This document shows, piece after piece, positions 10,298-18,172 of a stretch of DNA of 58,751 nt. Below the pieces are notes generated by a model. The model had not been told where the DNA came from. It saw nothing but the letters and a program-made list of their open reading frames with translations, and did no database searches. The position numbers were made by a program, and so were the translations under genes. The stretch is from Geosporobacter subterraneus DSM 17957. GTDB taxonomy: Bacteria; Bacillota; Clostridia; Peptostreptococcales; Thermotaleaceae. Each line of letters begins with the position of its first letter. Within the stretch, counting starts at the first letter, position 1. The stretch is taken from assembly GCF_900142145.1 (NCBI RefSeq), contig NZ_FQZV01000027.1, forward strand, positions 1 through 58,751, given 5' to 3'.

Positions 10298-11626
10298 TTA
10301 GCCTAACATTACTTTTAAGTCTTCCTGTGCATTGCCGCTGATGAGCTGTAGATTGAAGGTATCTTGCAGCACCTTTAATACGCCGGGGCTTACAAACTTT
10401 GGTGCACTTGGACCAACGTAAATGTTCTTTACACCTAAGCTGAATAAACCTAAAAGAATCGCTACAGCTTTTTGCTCGAACCAGGATAGTACGATGGACA
10501 GCGGTAGATCATTTACACCGCATCCAAAGGCTTCTGCTAATGCAAGGGCGATTTTTACTGCAGATCCGGAGTTGTTGCACTGACCTAAGTCGATATATCT
10601 TGGAATATCTGTTCCAGGAACTGTACCAAGGTCTAAATCATTAAATCTGAATTTACCACAGGAAGTTGTTAACAATACAGCACCTGCCGGTAAAGCAGCA
10701 ACCAATTCTCTATAGTAGTCTCTTCCTTTTGTAGGAGCATCACAGCCTGCCACAACAAAGAAGCGGGTGATTTTTCCACTTTTAACTGCATCAATGATTT
10801 CTGGAGCAATGCTTAATACTGTATTGTGGTGGAAGCCTGTTGTTAATGTCTTATCGGATTCAATATTTGCAGCCGGTAAAGACAATGCTTTTTCAATAAT
10901 TGGCGTAAAGTCGTTGTTCTCAATCTTTGCTACGCCTTCTAATCCTGCAGTCCCATAAGTCCACATTCTATCAGAGTAGCTGCCTTTGATAGGCATCAAA
11001 CAGTTGGTTGTTCCAAGGATGGCTCCTGGGAATTGTTCAAATAACTGTCTTTGATCAAACCATGCTTTACCTACATTACCTTTTAGATGACTATATTTTT
11101 TAAGCTCAGGATATCCATGAGCAGGAAGCATTTCTGAGTGGGTATATATATTAATACCTTTTCCTTCTGTTTGCTTCAGCAGTTCCTCCAGGGCATACAA
11201 ATTGTGTCCTGTTACCAGGATTGCATGACCTTCTACCTTATCCTGGGAAACCTTTACAGGTTGAGGTACTCCTAATCTTGAAGTATGAGCACGATCCAAC
11301 AGATCCATTACGCGTACTGTAGCTTCTCCTACCTTCATCGCCATGCCGATATGTTCAGCTAGATTAAAATTTGAATTCGTCAGTGTTGTATAAAGGGCCT
11401 CATGCATGATCCCATCTACTTCCGGATCTCTCATTCCTAATTCTTTTGCATGCGTAGCATAGGCAGCTACACCCTTCAGACCAAAGATGATGGTATCTTG
11501 CAGACTTGAAATGTCAGGGTTTTTACCACATACACCAAATTTTACACAACCGGTTTGGGGTGTTTGCTCACATTGGTAACAAAACATTGGATTAGGCTCA
11601 CTTTGTTCATTCTTTTTGAAAAACAT
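10298..11626 (-). CDS. hcp: Hybrid-cluster protein (hydroxylamine/NO reductase), short class III type
   Basis: Hcp proteins carry a cubane cluster and a 4Fe-2O-2S hybrid cluster and are linked to nitric oxide and hydroxylamine detoxification. The N-terminus has four clustered cysteines (CYQCEQTPQTGCVKFGVCGK). Candidate hybrid-cluster ligands are all present: His in VTGHNLYA, Glu in THSEMLPA, Cys in TTNCLMP, AGCDAP, TTSCGKF and LGQCNNSG, then Glu and Lys in WFEQKAVA. At 442 residues it is about 100 shorter than classes I and II and lacks part of the N-terminal helical domain, as in class III. The start at 11626 is set by AAAGGAGG at 11634-11641; a longer frame to 11725 has no such site. Confidence 0.93.
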   Translation of the reverse strand: MFFKKNEQSEPNPMFCYQCEQTPQTGCVKFGVCGKNPDISSLQDTIIFGLKGVAAYATHAKELGMRDPEVDGIMHEALYTTLTNSNFNLAEHIGMAMKVGEATVRVMDLLDRAHTSRLGVPQPVKVSQDKVEGHAILVTGHNLYALEELLKQTEGKGINIYTHSEMLPAHGYPELKKYSHLKGNVGKAWFDQRQLFEQFPGAILGTTNCLMPIKGSYSDRMWTYGTAGLEGVAKIENNDFTPIIEKALSLPAANIESDKTLTTGFHHNTVLSIAPEIIDAVKSGKITRFFVVAGCDAPTKGRDYYRELVAALPAGAVLLTTSCGKFRFNDLDLGTVPGTDIPRYIDLGQCNNSGSAVKIALALAEAFGCGVNDLPLSIVLSWFEQKAVAILLGLFSLGVKNIYVGPSAPKFVSPGVLKVLQDTFNLQLISGNAQEDLKVMLG

Positions 11627-11717
11627 TGGACATCCTCCTTTAGTATATTGTAATTTTTTTGAAGTCATTTGGAAGCTTAAGTACAATACTATCTTAACCG
11701 ATAGGGAAATCATACTC

Positions 11718-11733
11718 TGTGACATGTGTCACG
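11718..11733. promoter_or_regulatory. CRP/FNR-family-like operator upstream of hcp
   Basis: The sequence TGTGACATGTGTCACG holds the inverted arms GTGAC and GTCAC with a 4-base spacer, the half-site type of CRP/FNR regulators, among them the HcpR group that controls hcp genes. On the minus strand a possible -10 (TAAGAT, 11691-11696) would put the site centre about 41.5 bases from the start of transcription, the usual activator position. The -10 assignment is weak. The site also lies upstream of the divergent gene at 11878. Confidence 0.55.
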
Positions 11734-11877
11734 AAATAATGTGATGATTATCAATCTTTAGGAGACTCATTACAAAAAGTTAAAGACTTATCCACAGCCA
11801 GATTCCCTAGTTTTGCTATATAATCATGCTGTGGGAATATTCAGAAACTATAGAGTTTGTCCCAGGGGGGGATTAAA

Positions 11878-13524
11878 ATGCTGGTAAAAATGAAGGATTG
11901 GAAATTTGTTCTGCTGATTTCATTCTTCGCACTTTATTTTTTGTTTTTTTCTGTGCTGTATATGGATGAGGTTAAGCTGCCCTCAGAAGAATGGAGCAGA
12001 GAAATATTTATAAAAGAATTTAACGCAACCAATGTAGCACAGATCATGAACAGCAGAAATGTTACGACGCTGCATTTGCCGGAGGAGAATGGTTTTTTGA
12101 CCATTTATCATGAAAATGGGCGGCTGCATACCCTGCAAATGGATTATGGCGGGAGAATCGTTTCAGAAAAAACTTTAGAGCCGGAGATTTTGGAAAGCTA
12201 CAAGATAAAGGCGTGGAGAGATCAGGACAGAATCTATCTCTACAGTTTAGAAAACAGAACCCTGCAGGGATATGTCTTGGACTGGAAAAGGGGAGAAATC
12301 ATCCGCCAGAAGACAATGGGCGAAGGTATTCGAGATATGGAGTTAGAAGAGAATCTATTATTCTTTGCCGGGGATCAGGGACTGCAGTGGACCGATGGGG
12401 GCGAGATTCATCGGGCTTTAGAAAATCAAGTCATTGAAAAGCTGGAAGTGGCGAAAACAGACAATCTTTATCATATTGCCTTTGTGGAAAGAAAGGCAGA
12501 CAGCAGTAAGATTGTAAATTATGGACTCTATAATTCTGAAGAGAATTCTCTTACAGCTCAGGAAATCGGAAACATTCCCAGCGGGACCAGCATGTCCTTA
12601 AGTCATATTGATATTGGAGCCGGAGATAAAGATTTGTATATTATTGCTGTAAGTATAGATAATAAGTTTAGCAGTAGTACAGTAGAGTATTTTCAATTTT
12701 CCAAGGGTCGCCCGGAGCATGTAATCAGAGGGAACATGAATATTAATGGTTACGCGCCCAATCCTGTAATTCTGGCTGTTGACCAGAGGGATCTGACTTT
12801 TATTGCAACTGCGGAGACTACAAAGGGCAATAATAAAAAGGTAAACAATCTGGTGGAGTTTACCTTTAGAGATGGTGAAATAACCGATAGAAAGCTGCTG
12901 TCTAAAACTGACGGACTGTCAGTGAGTCCCCGATGGTTTACCGTAGGAGAAGACAGATACCTTCAGTGGATTGATGTAGTAGGCAACAAAAAGCGCGTTA
13001 TGCTGGCCGGTGACAGCCCCCAACTAATGGAGGCCGCAGGAAGCCTGAGAAAAGACCAGTGGATGAAGCTGTTTATGGATACTACCCTGGGATTAGTACC
13101 CATCACCTATATTGCAAGTATCCCCTTGGTATATACCTTTGTGCCTGTTGTGATTCTCATGTTTTTGGGGTCTATGGCACGGTTGAGCTGGATGGAGCAG
13201 AACACGATGAAGGTTCTATTTGCTGCTGTGGTCATGCACACCTTAGCGAAATTATCCTTTACCAATAGTGCTATTTTCAACAATGAAAGTTTAGGAAATG
13301 TGTTGCCCCAATTTATAAAGAATCCCCTTGTATTCGGGATATTATTTCTGCTAACCACGGCCATTGCCTCTTACTGTGTGTTGGACTATACCAGCAAAAA
13401 AGGAAAACCACACTTTTTCTCCAGCTATGCTTTTTTCGCTATTATAGACATTTTTCTCTATAGTTTATTAGTACTTCCTTATTATTACACATACATTACA
13501 TTAGCCTATTTTACAAAGCTGTAG
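11878..13524 (+). CDS. Unknown membrane protein: one N-terminal helix, large outer domain, four C-terminal helices
   Basis: I do not recognise this 548-residue protein. A transmembrane helix lies at about residues 8-28. Next comes a long soluble region (about 30-390) with repeated short beta-like segments such as RIYLYSLENRTLQGYVLDW and FTPRWFT-like blades, which may be a beta-propeller. The last 150 residues hold about four membrane helices (IASIPLVYTFVPVVILMFLG, VLFAAVVMHTL, VFGILFLLTTAIASY, FAIIDIFLYSLLVL). By the positive-inside rule the central domain probably faces outside. ATG 11878 follows CAGGGGGGGATTAAA; an earlier TTG at 11857 lies upstream of that site. It is divergent from hcp and ends in a bidirectional terminator. 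Confidence 0.75.
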   Translation: MLVKMKDWKFVLLISFFALYFLFFSVLYMDEVKLPSEEWSREIFIKEFNATNVAQIMNSRNVTTLHLPEENGFLTIYHENGRLHTLQMDYGGRIVSEKTLEPEILESYKIKAWRDQDRIYLYSLENRTLQGYVLDWKRGEIIRQKTMGEGIRDMELEENLLFFAGDQGLQWTDGGEIHRALENQVIEKLEVAKTDNLYHIAFVERKADSSKIVNYGLYNSEENSLTAQEIGNIPSGTSMSLSHIDIGAGDKDLYIIAVSIDNKFSSSTVEYFQFSKGRPEHVIRGNMNINGYAPNPVILAVDQRDLTFIATAETTKGNNKKVNNLVEFTFRDGEITDRKLLSKTDGLSVSPRWFTVGEDRYLQWIDVVGNKKRVMLAGDSPQLMEAAGSLRKDQWMKLFMDTTLGLVPITYIASIPLVYTFVPVVILMFLGSMARLSWMEQNTMKVLFAAVVMHTLAKLSFTNSAIFNNESLGNVLPQFIKNPLVFGILFLLTTAIASYCVLDYTSKKGKPHFFSSYAFFAIIDIFLYSLLVLPYYYTYITLAYFTKL

Positions 13525-13578
13525 ATCCATTAGATTATATATCTGAAAAACGGAGATGGCAGATCTATAGAACAAATA

Positions 13579-13619
13579 AAAACGAGTCACTTAGATAAAT
13601 CTATGGTGACTCGTTTTTA
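13579..13619. terminator. Bidirectional intrinsic terminator
   Basis: AAACGAGTCAC (13580-13590) pairs with GTGACTCGTTT (13606-13616) with A-rich and T-rich flanks, so it can end transcription from both sides. On the minus strand it begins right after the stop codon of the remnant at 13617-13802. Confidence 0.9.
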
Positions 13620-13802
13620 ATATGAATAGAATCGGAAGTAACTGTAGCAGCCCTTATAGGACTTTGGTGGACTATCTTTTATCAATCTTTCAACCTTCCT
13701 TCTAAATACTTTTTTTCTAGCACAGGCTTTTATTCTTCTTTCGGAGATATGATTAATCTTTCTGTATTTTTGGGTATTGCTAATTATTTGGCTGCTAGGG
13801 AA
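13617..13802 (-). pseudogene. Possible 3' gene remnant (about 61 open codons, no start)
   Basis: On the minus strand a frame is open from 13802 down to a TAA at 13617-13619 that abuts the terminator. It encodes a very basic tail (motifs ERRIKACARKKVFRRKVE and SYFRFYSY) and lacks a start codon. The plus strand is also open here for about 100 codons, with a hydrophobic reading (VAALIGLWWTIFYQSF), so the coding strand is uncertain. I cannot name a family. The rest of the gap 13803-13908 shows only AAGAAGG/CCTTCTT self-complementarity. Confidence 0.3.
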
Positions 13803-13908
13803 TTACCGGATTCTACTCTAAGAAGGATGTCCTTCTTGTTTTATTTATACCACAGGAGACCGTATTTAAACAAAAAATCTAAAAAAATTTTTCTTTATAG
13901 TGTAAATA

Positions 13909-13982
13909 TTGACAAAAAGGCATAAAAAAAATATAATAAATTGAATTTAGTTTTAGTAAACTTTAAGTTTACTAAAACTAAA
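13909..13982 (+). promoter_or_regulatory. Promoter and 37-bp palindromic operator of potABCD
   Basis: TTGACA (13909-13914), a 17-base spacer and TATAAT (13932-13937) make a consensus vegetative promoter. Transcription would start near 13944, at the edge of a perfect inverted repeat (13946-13982): 18-base arms TTTAGTTTTAGTAAACTT and its complement around a single T. The position at the start site fits a repressor operator, and the arms contain AGTAAACTTTAAGTTTACT. No regulator gene is adjacent. No T-run follows, so it is not a terminator. Confidence 0.8.
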
Positions 13983-14065
13983 TAACTACATAGGCTTTAT
14001 TGAATATTATGAATCAGAATGGGTAGCTAGTCTATAAGCGCATCATGAGGAGGGATAAGATAGAG

Positions 14066-15103
14066 ATGAACATCATCGAGCTAAAGGGTGTATCAAAGCG
14101 GTTTGCAGAAAAGGATGCTTTAGTAGACATTAACCTTAGTATTCGGCCAAAGGAATTTGTAACACTGTTGGGTCCCAGCGGCTGCGGCAAGACGACGACA
14201 CTGAGAATTATTGGGGGATTTGAACAGCCTACCAATGGAGACGTTTATTTTGAAGGCCGTAGAATCAACCATCTTCCCCCTTATCAGAGACAGTTGAATA
14301 CGGTTTTTCAGAAGTATGCATTATTTCCTCATCTCAATGTCTATGAAAATATCGCCTTTGGTTTAAATATAAAAAAGGCAGCGCAGAAGGATATTGCAAA
14401 AAAGGTTGCCTATATGCTTCAGCTGGTTAACCTTGAAGGTTTTGAGAAGAGAAAGATTCACTCTCTAAGCGGCGGTCAGCAGCAGCGGATTGCCATAGCA
14501 AGAGCATTGGTCTGTGAGCCGAAGGTGCTCCTCTTGGATGAGCCCCTGGGAGCTTTGGATTTAAAGCTGAGAAAAGAGATGCAGTTGGAATTGAAAAAAA
14601 TGCAGCAGCAGCTGGGGATTACCTTTATTTATGTAACCCATGATCAGGAGGAAGCCCTGACAATGTCAGACCGGGTTGTGGTGATGAGTGACGGAGAGAT
14701 ACAGCAGATTGGTACGCCCGAAGACATTTACAATGAACCGGTAAACCAATTTGTAGCCGATTTTATTGGAGAAGGCAATATATTAAAGGGAATTATGCTG
14801 GAAGACTATCGTGTGAAATTTGAAGAGCAGATTTTTCCTTGCATTGATAAGGGTTTTGGAAATAATGAGGCTGTTGAGGTATTGGTAAGGCCTGAGGATA
14901 TACAGATAGTAGATCCGGAAAGAGGCATGCTTCGGGGAATTGTAGAGTCTGTGGTTTTTAAGGGTGTTCACTATGAAATTATGGTCAGAGATGAAAGTGG
15001 TACCCACTGGATGATCCACAGTATCCATATGGCAAAAAATGGAGAGGCAGTAGGGCTAAAAATCCTTCCCGATGCCATCCATATTATGAAAAAGGCGGTG
15101 TAG
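14066..15103 (+). CDS. potA: Spermidine/putrescine ABC transporter, ATPase
   Basis: This is the 345-residue ATPase of a polyamine importer. It shows Walker [10 protein letters not shown], the Q-loop [10 protein letters not shown], signature LSGGQQQR, Walker [13 protein letters not shown] and switch histidine YVTHDQEEA. The C-terminal third (about 245-345) is the TOBE domain of the PotA/MalK group. ATG 14066 is preferred, 11 bases after AGGAGGG; the ATG at 14045 lies before that site. Three bases separate it from potB. Confidence 0.95.
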   Translation: MNIIELKGVSKRFAEKDALVDINLSIRPKEFVTLLGPSGCGKTTTLRIIGGFEQPTNGDVYFEGRRINHLPPYQRQLNTVFQKYALFPHLNVYENIAFGLNIKKAAQKDIAKKVAYMLQLVNLEGFEKRKIHSLSGGQQQRIAIARALVCEPKVLLLDEPLGALDLKLRKEMQLELKKMQQQLGITFIYVTHDQEEALTMSDRVVVMSDGEIQQIGTPEDIYNEPVNQFVADFIGEGNILKGIMLEDYRVKFEEQIFPCIDKGFGNNEAVEVLVRPEDIQIVDPERGMLRGIVESVVFKGVHYEIMVRDESGTHWMIHSIHMAKNGEAVGLKILPDAIHIMKKAV

Positions 15104-15105
15104 CC

Positions 15106-15939
15106 ATGAGAAAGAAATGGCTGGCCATTCCCTATGCCCTATGGGCTTTGATTTTTAGTGTCATACCAATTTTATTGATTGCCATATACAGCTTTTGCAG
15201 TCGGTCTCCCTACGGAAACATCGTATATACATTTACCTGGGACAACTATCGGCGATTTTTAGAGCCCATCTATTTAAATGTATTGTGGCGCTCAGTGGTA
15301 TTGGCGGTACAGAGTACCATCATCTGCTTCTTGCTGGGATATCCCATGGCCTTGCTCATTGCCCGAAGCGATATAAAAAAAAGAAGCCTGATGATTCTGT
15401 TGTTTATTCTCCCTTTGTGGACAAATTTTCTGCTGAGAACCTATGCATGGATGGTGCTCCTGCGGGATCAGGGTGTTATCAATCAATTTTTAATAGCCCT
15501 TGGGATCATTGAGGAACCTTTAAAGCTGCTCTATACAAATGGTGCCGTATTGCTGGGAATGGTATATAACTTTTTGCCCTTTATGGTACTGCCCATTTAT
15601 GCTGTACTCTCCAAGCTGGATCACAGCCTTATTGAAGCAGCGGAAGATTTAGGTGCTACTTCTCTGGAGGTTTTTATGAAGGTGATTTTTCCCTTGAGCA
15701 TACCCGGTGTTATATCCGGTACTATTATGGTCTTTATGCCTGCTGTTAGTACTTTCATTATTTCAGATCTGCTTGGGGGCGGACAAACGATTCTACTGGG
15801 AAATTTAATTCAGAATCAATTTCTAGTGGCTAGAAATTGGCAGTTTGGATCCTCCATTTCTATTATTATGATCTCCATGATTTTGGTTTGTATGGCTATC
15901 ATGGGACGATATAGGGAAGAGGGGGGAGAGCTGTGGTAA
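15106..15939 (+). CDS. potB: Spermidine/putrescine ABC transporter, permease I
   Basis: A 277-residue inner-membrane permease with about six helices. The binding-protein-dependent transport EAA loop is EAAEDLGATSLEVFMKVIFP, which contacts PotA. The N-terminal motif IPYALWALIFSVIPILLIAIYS is typical of PotB. It overlaps potC by 7 bases. Confidence 0.95.
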   Translation: MRKKWLAIPYALWALIFSVIPILLIAIYSFCSRSPYGNIVYTFTWDNYRRFLEPIYLNVLWRSVVLAVQSTIICFLLGYPMALLIARSDIKKRSLMILLFILPLWTNFLLRTYAWMVLLRDQGVINQFLIALGIIEEPLKLLYTNGAVLLGMVYNFLPFMVLPIYAVLSKLDHSLIEAAEDLGATSLEVFMKVIFPLSIPGVISGTIMVFMPAVSTFIISDLLGGGQTILLGNLIQNQFLVARNWQFGSSISIIMISMILVCMAIMGRYREEGGELW

Positions 15940-16706
15940 AGAAAGCCCTCAAGGGAACTTACATAACCCTGATGTACCTGTTCTTATATTTGCCGATTTT
16001 TTTGTTGATCGTGTATTCTTTTAATGATTCTAGATACCGGGGCAGCTGGAGCGGATTTACTTTCCGATGGTATAGGGAGCTGTTTCAAGACCGAACCATT
16101 GTTGCTGCGCTGTACAATACCTTTACCATCGCTCTGTTGGCTGCATTGATCGCTACGGTTATTGGCACCGTCAGCGCTGTTGCCATCCATAATATGTCAC
16201 CGAAAGCCAAGGTTTTCTTTATGAATGTTACTTATTTGCCTGTACTCAATCCAGATATTGTCATTGGAATATCCCTTTTAGCCCTCTTTGTGTGGATGCA
16301 GCTAAAATTAGGGTTTATTACATTGCTGTTAGCCCATATTACCTTTAATATTCCCTATGTGATTTTAGCAGTACTGCCAAAGCTAAAGCAATTAAATCCT
16401 CATTTAGAAGAAGCAGCCCTGGATTTAGGGGCAACACCCTTACAGGCATTTTTTAAGGTAATTCTTCCGGAAATTATGCCCGGAGTGATTACGGGAGCAC
16501 TGCTGGCCTTTACCTTATCTTTGGATGATTTTATGGTGAGCTTTTTTACTACAGGTTCAGGGATAAATACCTTATCGATCAAAATATACTCAATGACCAA
16601 GCTGGGGGTAAGTCCGAAGATAAACGCACTGTCTGCATTGCTCTTTATTGGCGTCATCGGCCTGTTGGGTGTGCTGCAGGCAAGAATTCGAAAAATATAT
16701 GATTAA
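15933..16706 (+). CDS. potC: Spermidine/putrescine ABC transporter, permease II
   Basis: This is the second membrane subunit, 257 residues, again with six predicted helices and an EAA loop (EEAALDLGATPLQAFFKVILP). The LDDFMVSFFTTG motif is typical of PotC. The GTG start at 15933 lies inside potB, preceded by GGGGGGAG. PotB and PotC form the heterodimeric channel. Confidence 0.95.
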   Translation: MVKKALKGTYITLMYLFLYLPIFLLIVYSFNDSRYRGSWSGFTFRWYRELFQDRTIVAALYNTFTIALLAALIATVIGTVSAVAIHNMSPKAKVFFMNVTYLPVLNPDIVIGISLLALFVWMQLKLGFITLLLAHITFNIPYVILAVLPKLKQLNPHLEEAALDLGATPLQAFFKVILPEIMPGVITGALLAFTLSLDDFMVSFFTTGSGINTLSIKIYSMTKLGVSPKINALSALLFIGVIGLLGVLQARIRKIYD

Positions 16707-16719
16707 AGGGGTGATCCAT

Positions 16720-17772
16720 TTGAAAAAAGTAGTAAGCTGGATAGGAATTTTCCTATTGTGTATTGCACTGACAGCCTGTGGATCAGGCAAAACCAATGAA
16801 CAGGGGTATTATAACCGGTTGAATGTCTACAACTGGGGAGATTATATCGATCCTCAGGTATTAGCGGATTTTGAGGAAGAATACGGCATTAAAATCAATT
16901 ATGAAAACTATGCCAACAATGAAGAAATGCTGGCAAAGATTCAAGCCGGCGGGACAGACTACGATGTGATCTTTCCTTCGGAGTATATGGTGGAAGCTAT
17001 GATCACTCAAGGGCTGCTGCAAGAATTGGATATGGCGAACTTGTCTAACTTTAAGAATATCGGGGATCAATTTAAGGACCTACCCTATGATCCGGGCAAC
17101 AAATATTCTGTACCTTATTTCTGGGGAACCATGGGGATCATTTACAATACCAAATTGGTTGATGAGGAGATTGATAGCTGGGATGCTCTATGGAATCCTA
17201 AATATAGCCGCAGTATCGTCATGATTGACAGTGCACGGGACACGATTGGTATTACTTTGAAAAAGCTGGGATATTCGCTTAATACCAGAAGTATTGAAGA
17301 ATTGGAAAAAGCTAAAGCAGAATTGATACGCCAGAAAGAATTGGTAAAGGCCTATGAGGTAGATGCTTATAAGGACATGATGATTGCTGGAGAAGCAGCT
17401 ATGGCCCTGGCCTGGTCCGGTGATGCCATGCTCCTCCTTGAGGAAAATCCTGACTTAGCTTACGTAATTCCAAAGGAAGGCACCAATCTATGGTTTGATG
17501 CCATGGCGATTCCTACCACCAGCAAGCATAAGAGAGAGGCAGAGCTGTTTATCGATTATATGATGCGTCCTGAGGTTGCTGCAAAGTGTGCCGCCTATGT
17601 GATGTATGCTACGGCCAATGTGGAAGCCATGAAGCTGCTGCCGGAAGAACTGACAGAGGACGAACTGGCCTATCCGAAGGGCAATATCTTTGAAAAGGGT
17701 GAGGTATTTATCGATCTGGGTGAATTTACCACAGAATATGATCGGGTCTGGACAGAAATCAAGGCTTATTAA
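16720..17772 (+). CDS. potD: Spermidine/putrescine-binding lipoprotein
   Basis: This is the extracytoplasmic substrate-binding subunit, tethered as a lipoprotein by the lipobox LTAC after a 20-residue hydrophobic signal. The mature protein opens with LNVYNWGDYIDPQVLADFE, the PotD hallmark, and keeps the aromatic and acidic substrate-box features (PYFWGTMGIIYN, WSGDAM). The TTG at 16720 follows AAAGGGGTGAT at about 6 bases; an ATG at 16699 would add 7 residues upstream of the ribosome site. It is the last gene of potABCD and ends in a terminator. Confidence 0.94.
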   Translation: MKKVVSWIGIFLLCIALTACGSGKTNEQGYYNRLNVYNWGDYIDPQVLADFEEEYGIKINYENYANNEEMLAKIQAGGTDYDVIFPSEYMVEAMITQGLLQELDMANLSNFKNIGDQFKDLPYDPGNKYSVPYFWGTMGIIYNTKLVDEEIDSWDALWNPKYSRSIVMIDSARDTIGITLKKLGYSLNTRSIEELEKAKAELIRQKELVKAYEVDAYKDMMIAGEAAMALAWSGDAMLLLEENPDLAYVIPKEGTNLWFDAMAIPTTSKHKREAELFIDYMMRPEVAAKCAAYVMYATANVEAMKLLPEELTEDELAYPKGNIFEKGEVFIDLGEFTTEYDRVWTEIKAY

Positions 17773-17799
17773 AAGAGAGATTTTTTTCTCTCTTTTTTT
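17772..17799 (+). terminator. Intrinsic terminator of potABCD
   Basis: AAAGAGAGA pairs with TCTCTCTTT around a T-rich loop, followed by a run of T, directly after the potD stop. Confidence 0.9.
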
Positions 17800-17804
17800 G
17801 TACC

Positions 17805-17833
17805 TTGACGAAACTCTGGGCATAATATAAAAT
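17805..17833 (+). promoter_or_regulatory. Promoter of the rsgA leader transcript
   Basis: TTGACG (17805-17810), 17 bases, TAAAAT (17828-17833). It lies just after the potD terminator and would start a leader of about 330 bases before rsgA. Confidence 0.6.
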
Positions 17834-17883
17834 GAAATCGTTAGAATATGAATAAAACCATACACTGAAAGGAGTGTTGAAAT

Positions 17884-17925
17884 ATGCGAAAAGTTGAGAT
17901 TGTGATTGAGGTGAAGGATGTATAA
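17884..17925 (+). CDS. Tiny ORF of 13 codons in the rsgA leader, possible leader peptide
   Basis: ATG 17884 follows a good ribosome site (AAAGGAGTG), and the frame reads MRKVEIVIEVKDV then TAA. Nothing in the peptide points to a regulatory amino acid run. It may be a leader peptide whose translation affects the downstream hairpins, or the trace of a lost gene. Confidence 0.35.
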   Translation: MRKVEIVIEVKDV

Positions 17926-17935
17926 CTAAATAATG

Positions 17936-18096
17936 CCGGAAATAATGGTACAGTAAACCCGCTGCAACGGGTGTTTTTGTATTGTTCTTTTTCCGGAAGT
18001 CTTGCAGAAAGCTGATGTCATGTCCATAAGGGCCTTGAGGGGCGGAGAAAATGGTACACGGTTTGCTTATCGTGTTTTTTTATTGTCCTTTTTCTC
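17936..18096 (+). promoter_or_regulatory. Two look-alike hairpin units (possible attenuator) before rsgA
   Basis: Unit A (17936-17996) and unit B (18045-18096) share one layout. Each has an outer stem (CCGGAAA/TTTCCGG; GAGAAAA/TTTTTCTC), the box ATGGTACA, an inner hairpin (ACCCG/CGGGT; ACACG/CGTGT), and a T-run ending in ATTGTTC or ATTGTCC. The inner hairpins plus T-runs look like two intrinsic terminators in series between the promoter and rsgA, while the outer stems could be the competing fold. I do not recognise a known riboswitch. Function is inferred from layout only. Confidence 0.45.
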
Positions 18097-18172
18097 TTAG
18101 TGAAATTCTGTGGATCAATGAAGAACTGCGGAATTTTTTCAGTTTTTTGCTAAATATTAGAGGAGGAAAAGC

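Noticed and set aside
13946-13982. Terminator reading of the potABCD palindrome
   Set aside because: There is no T-run after it, the arms are AT-rich, and it sits at the transcription start.
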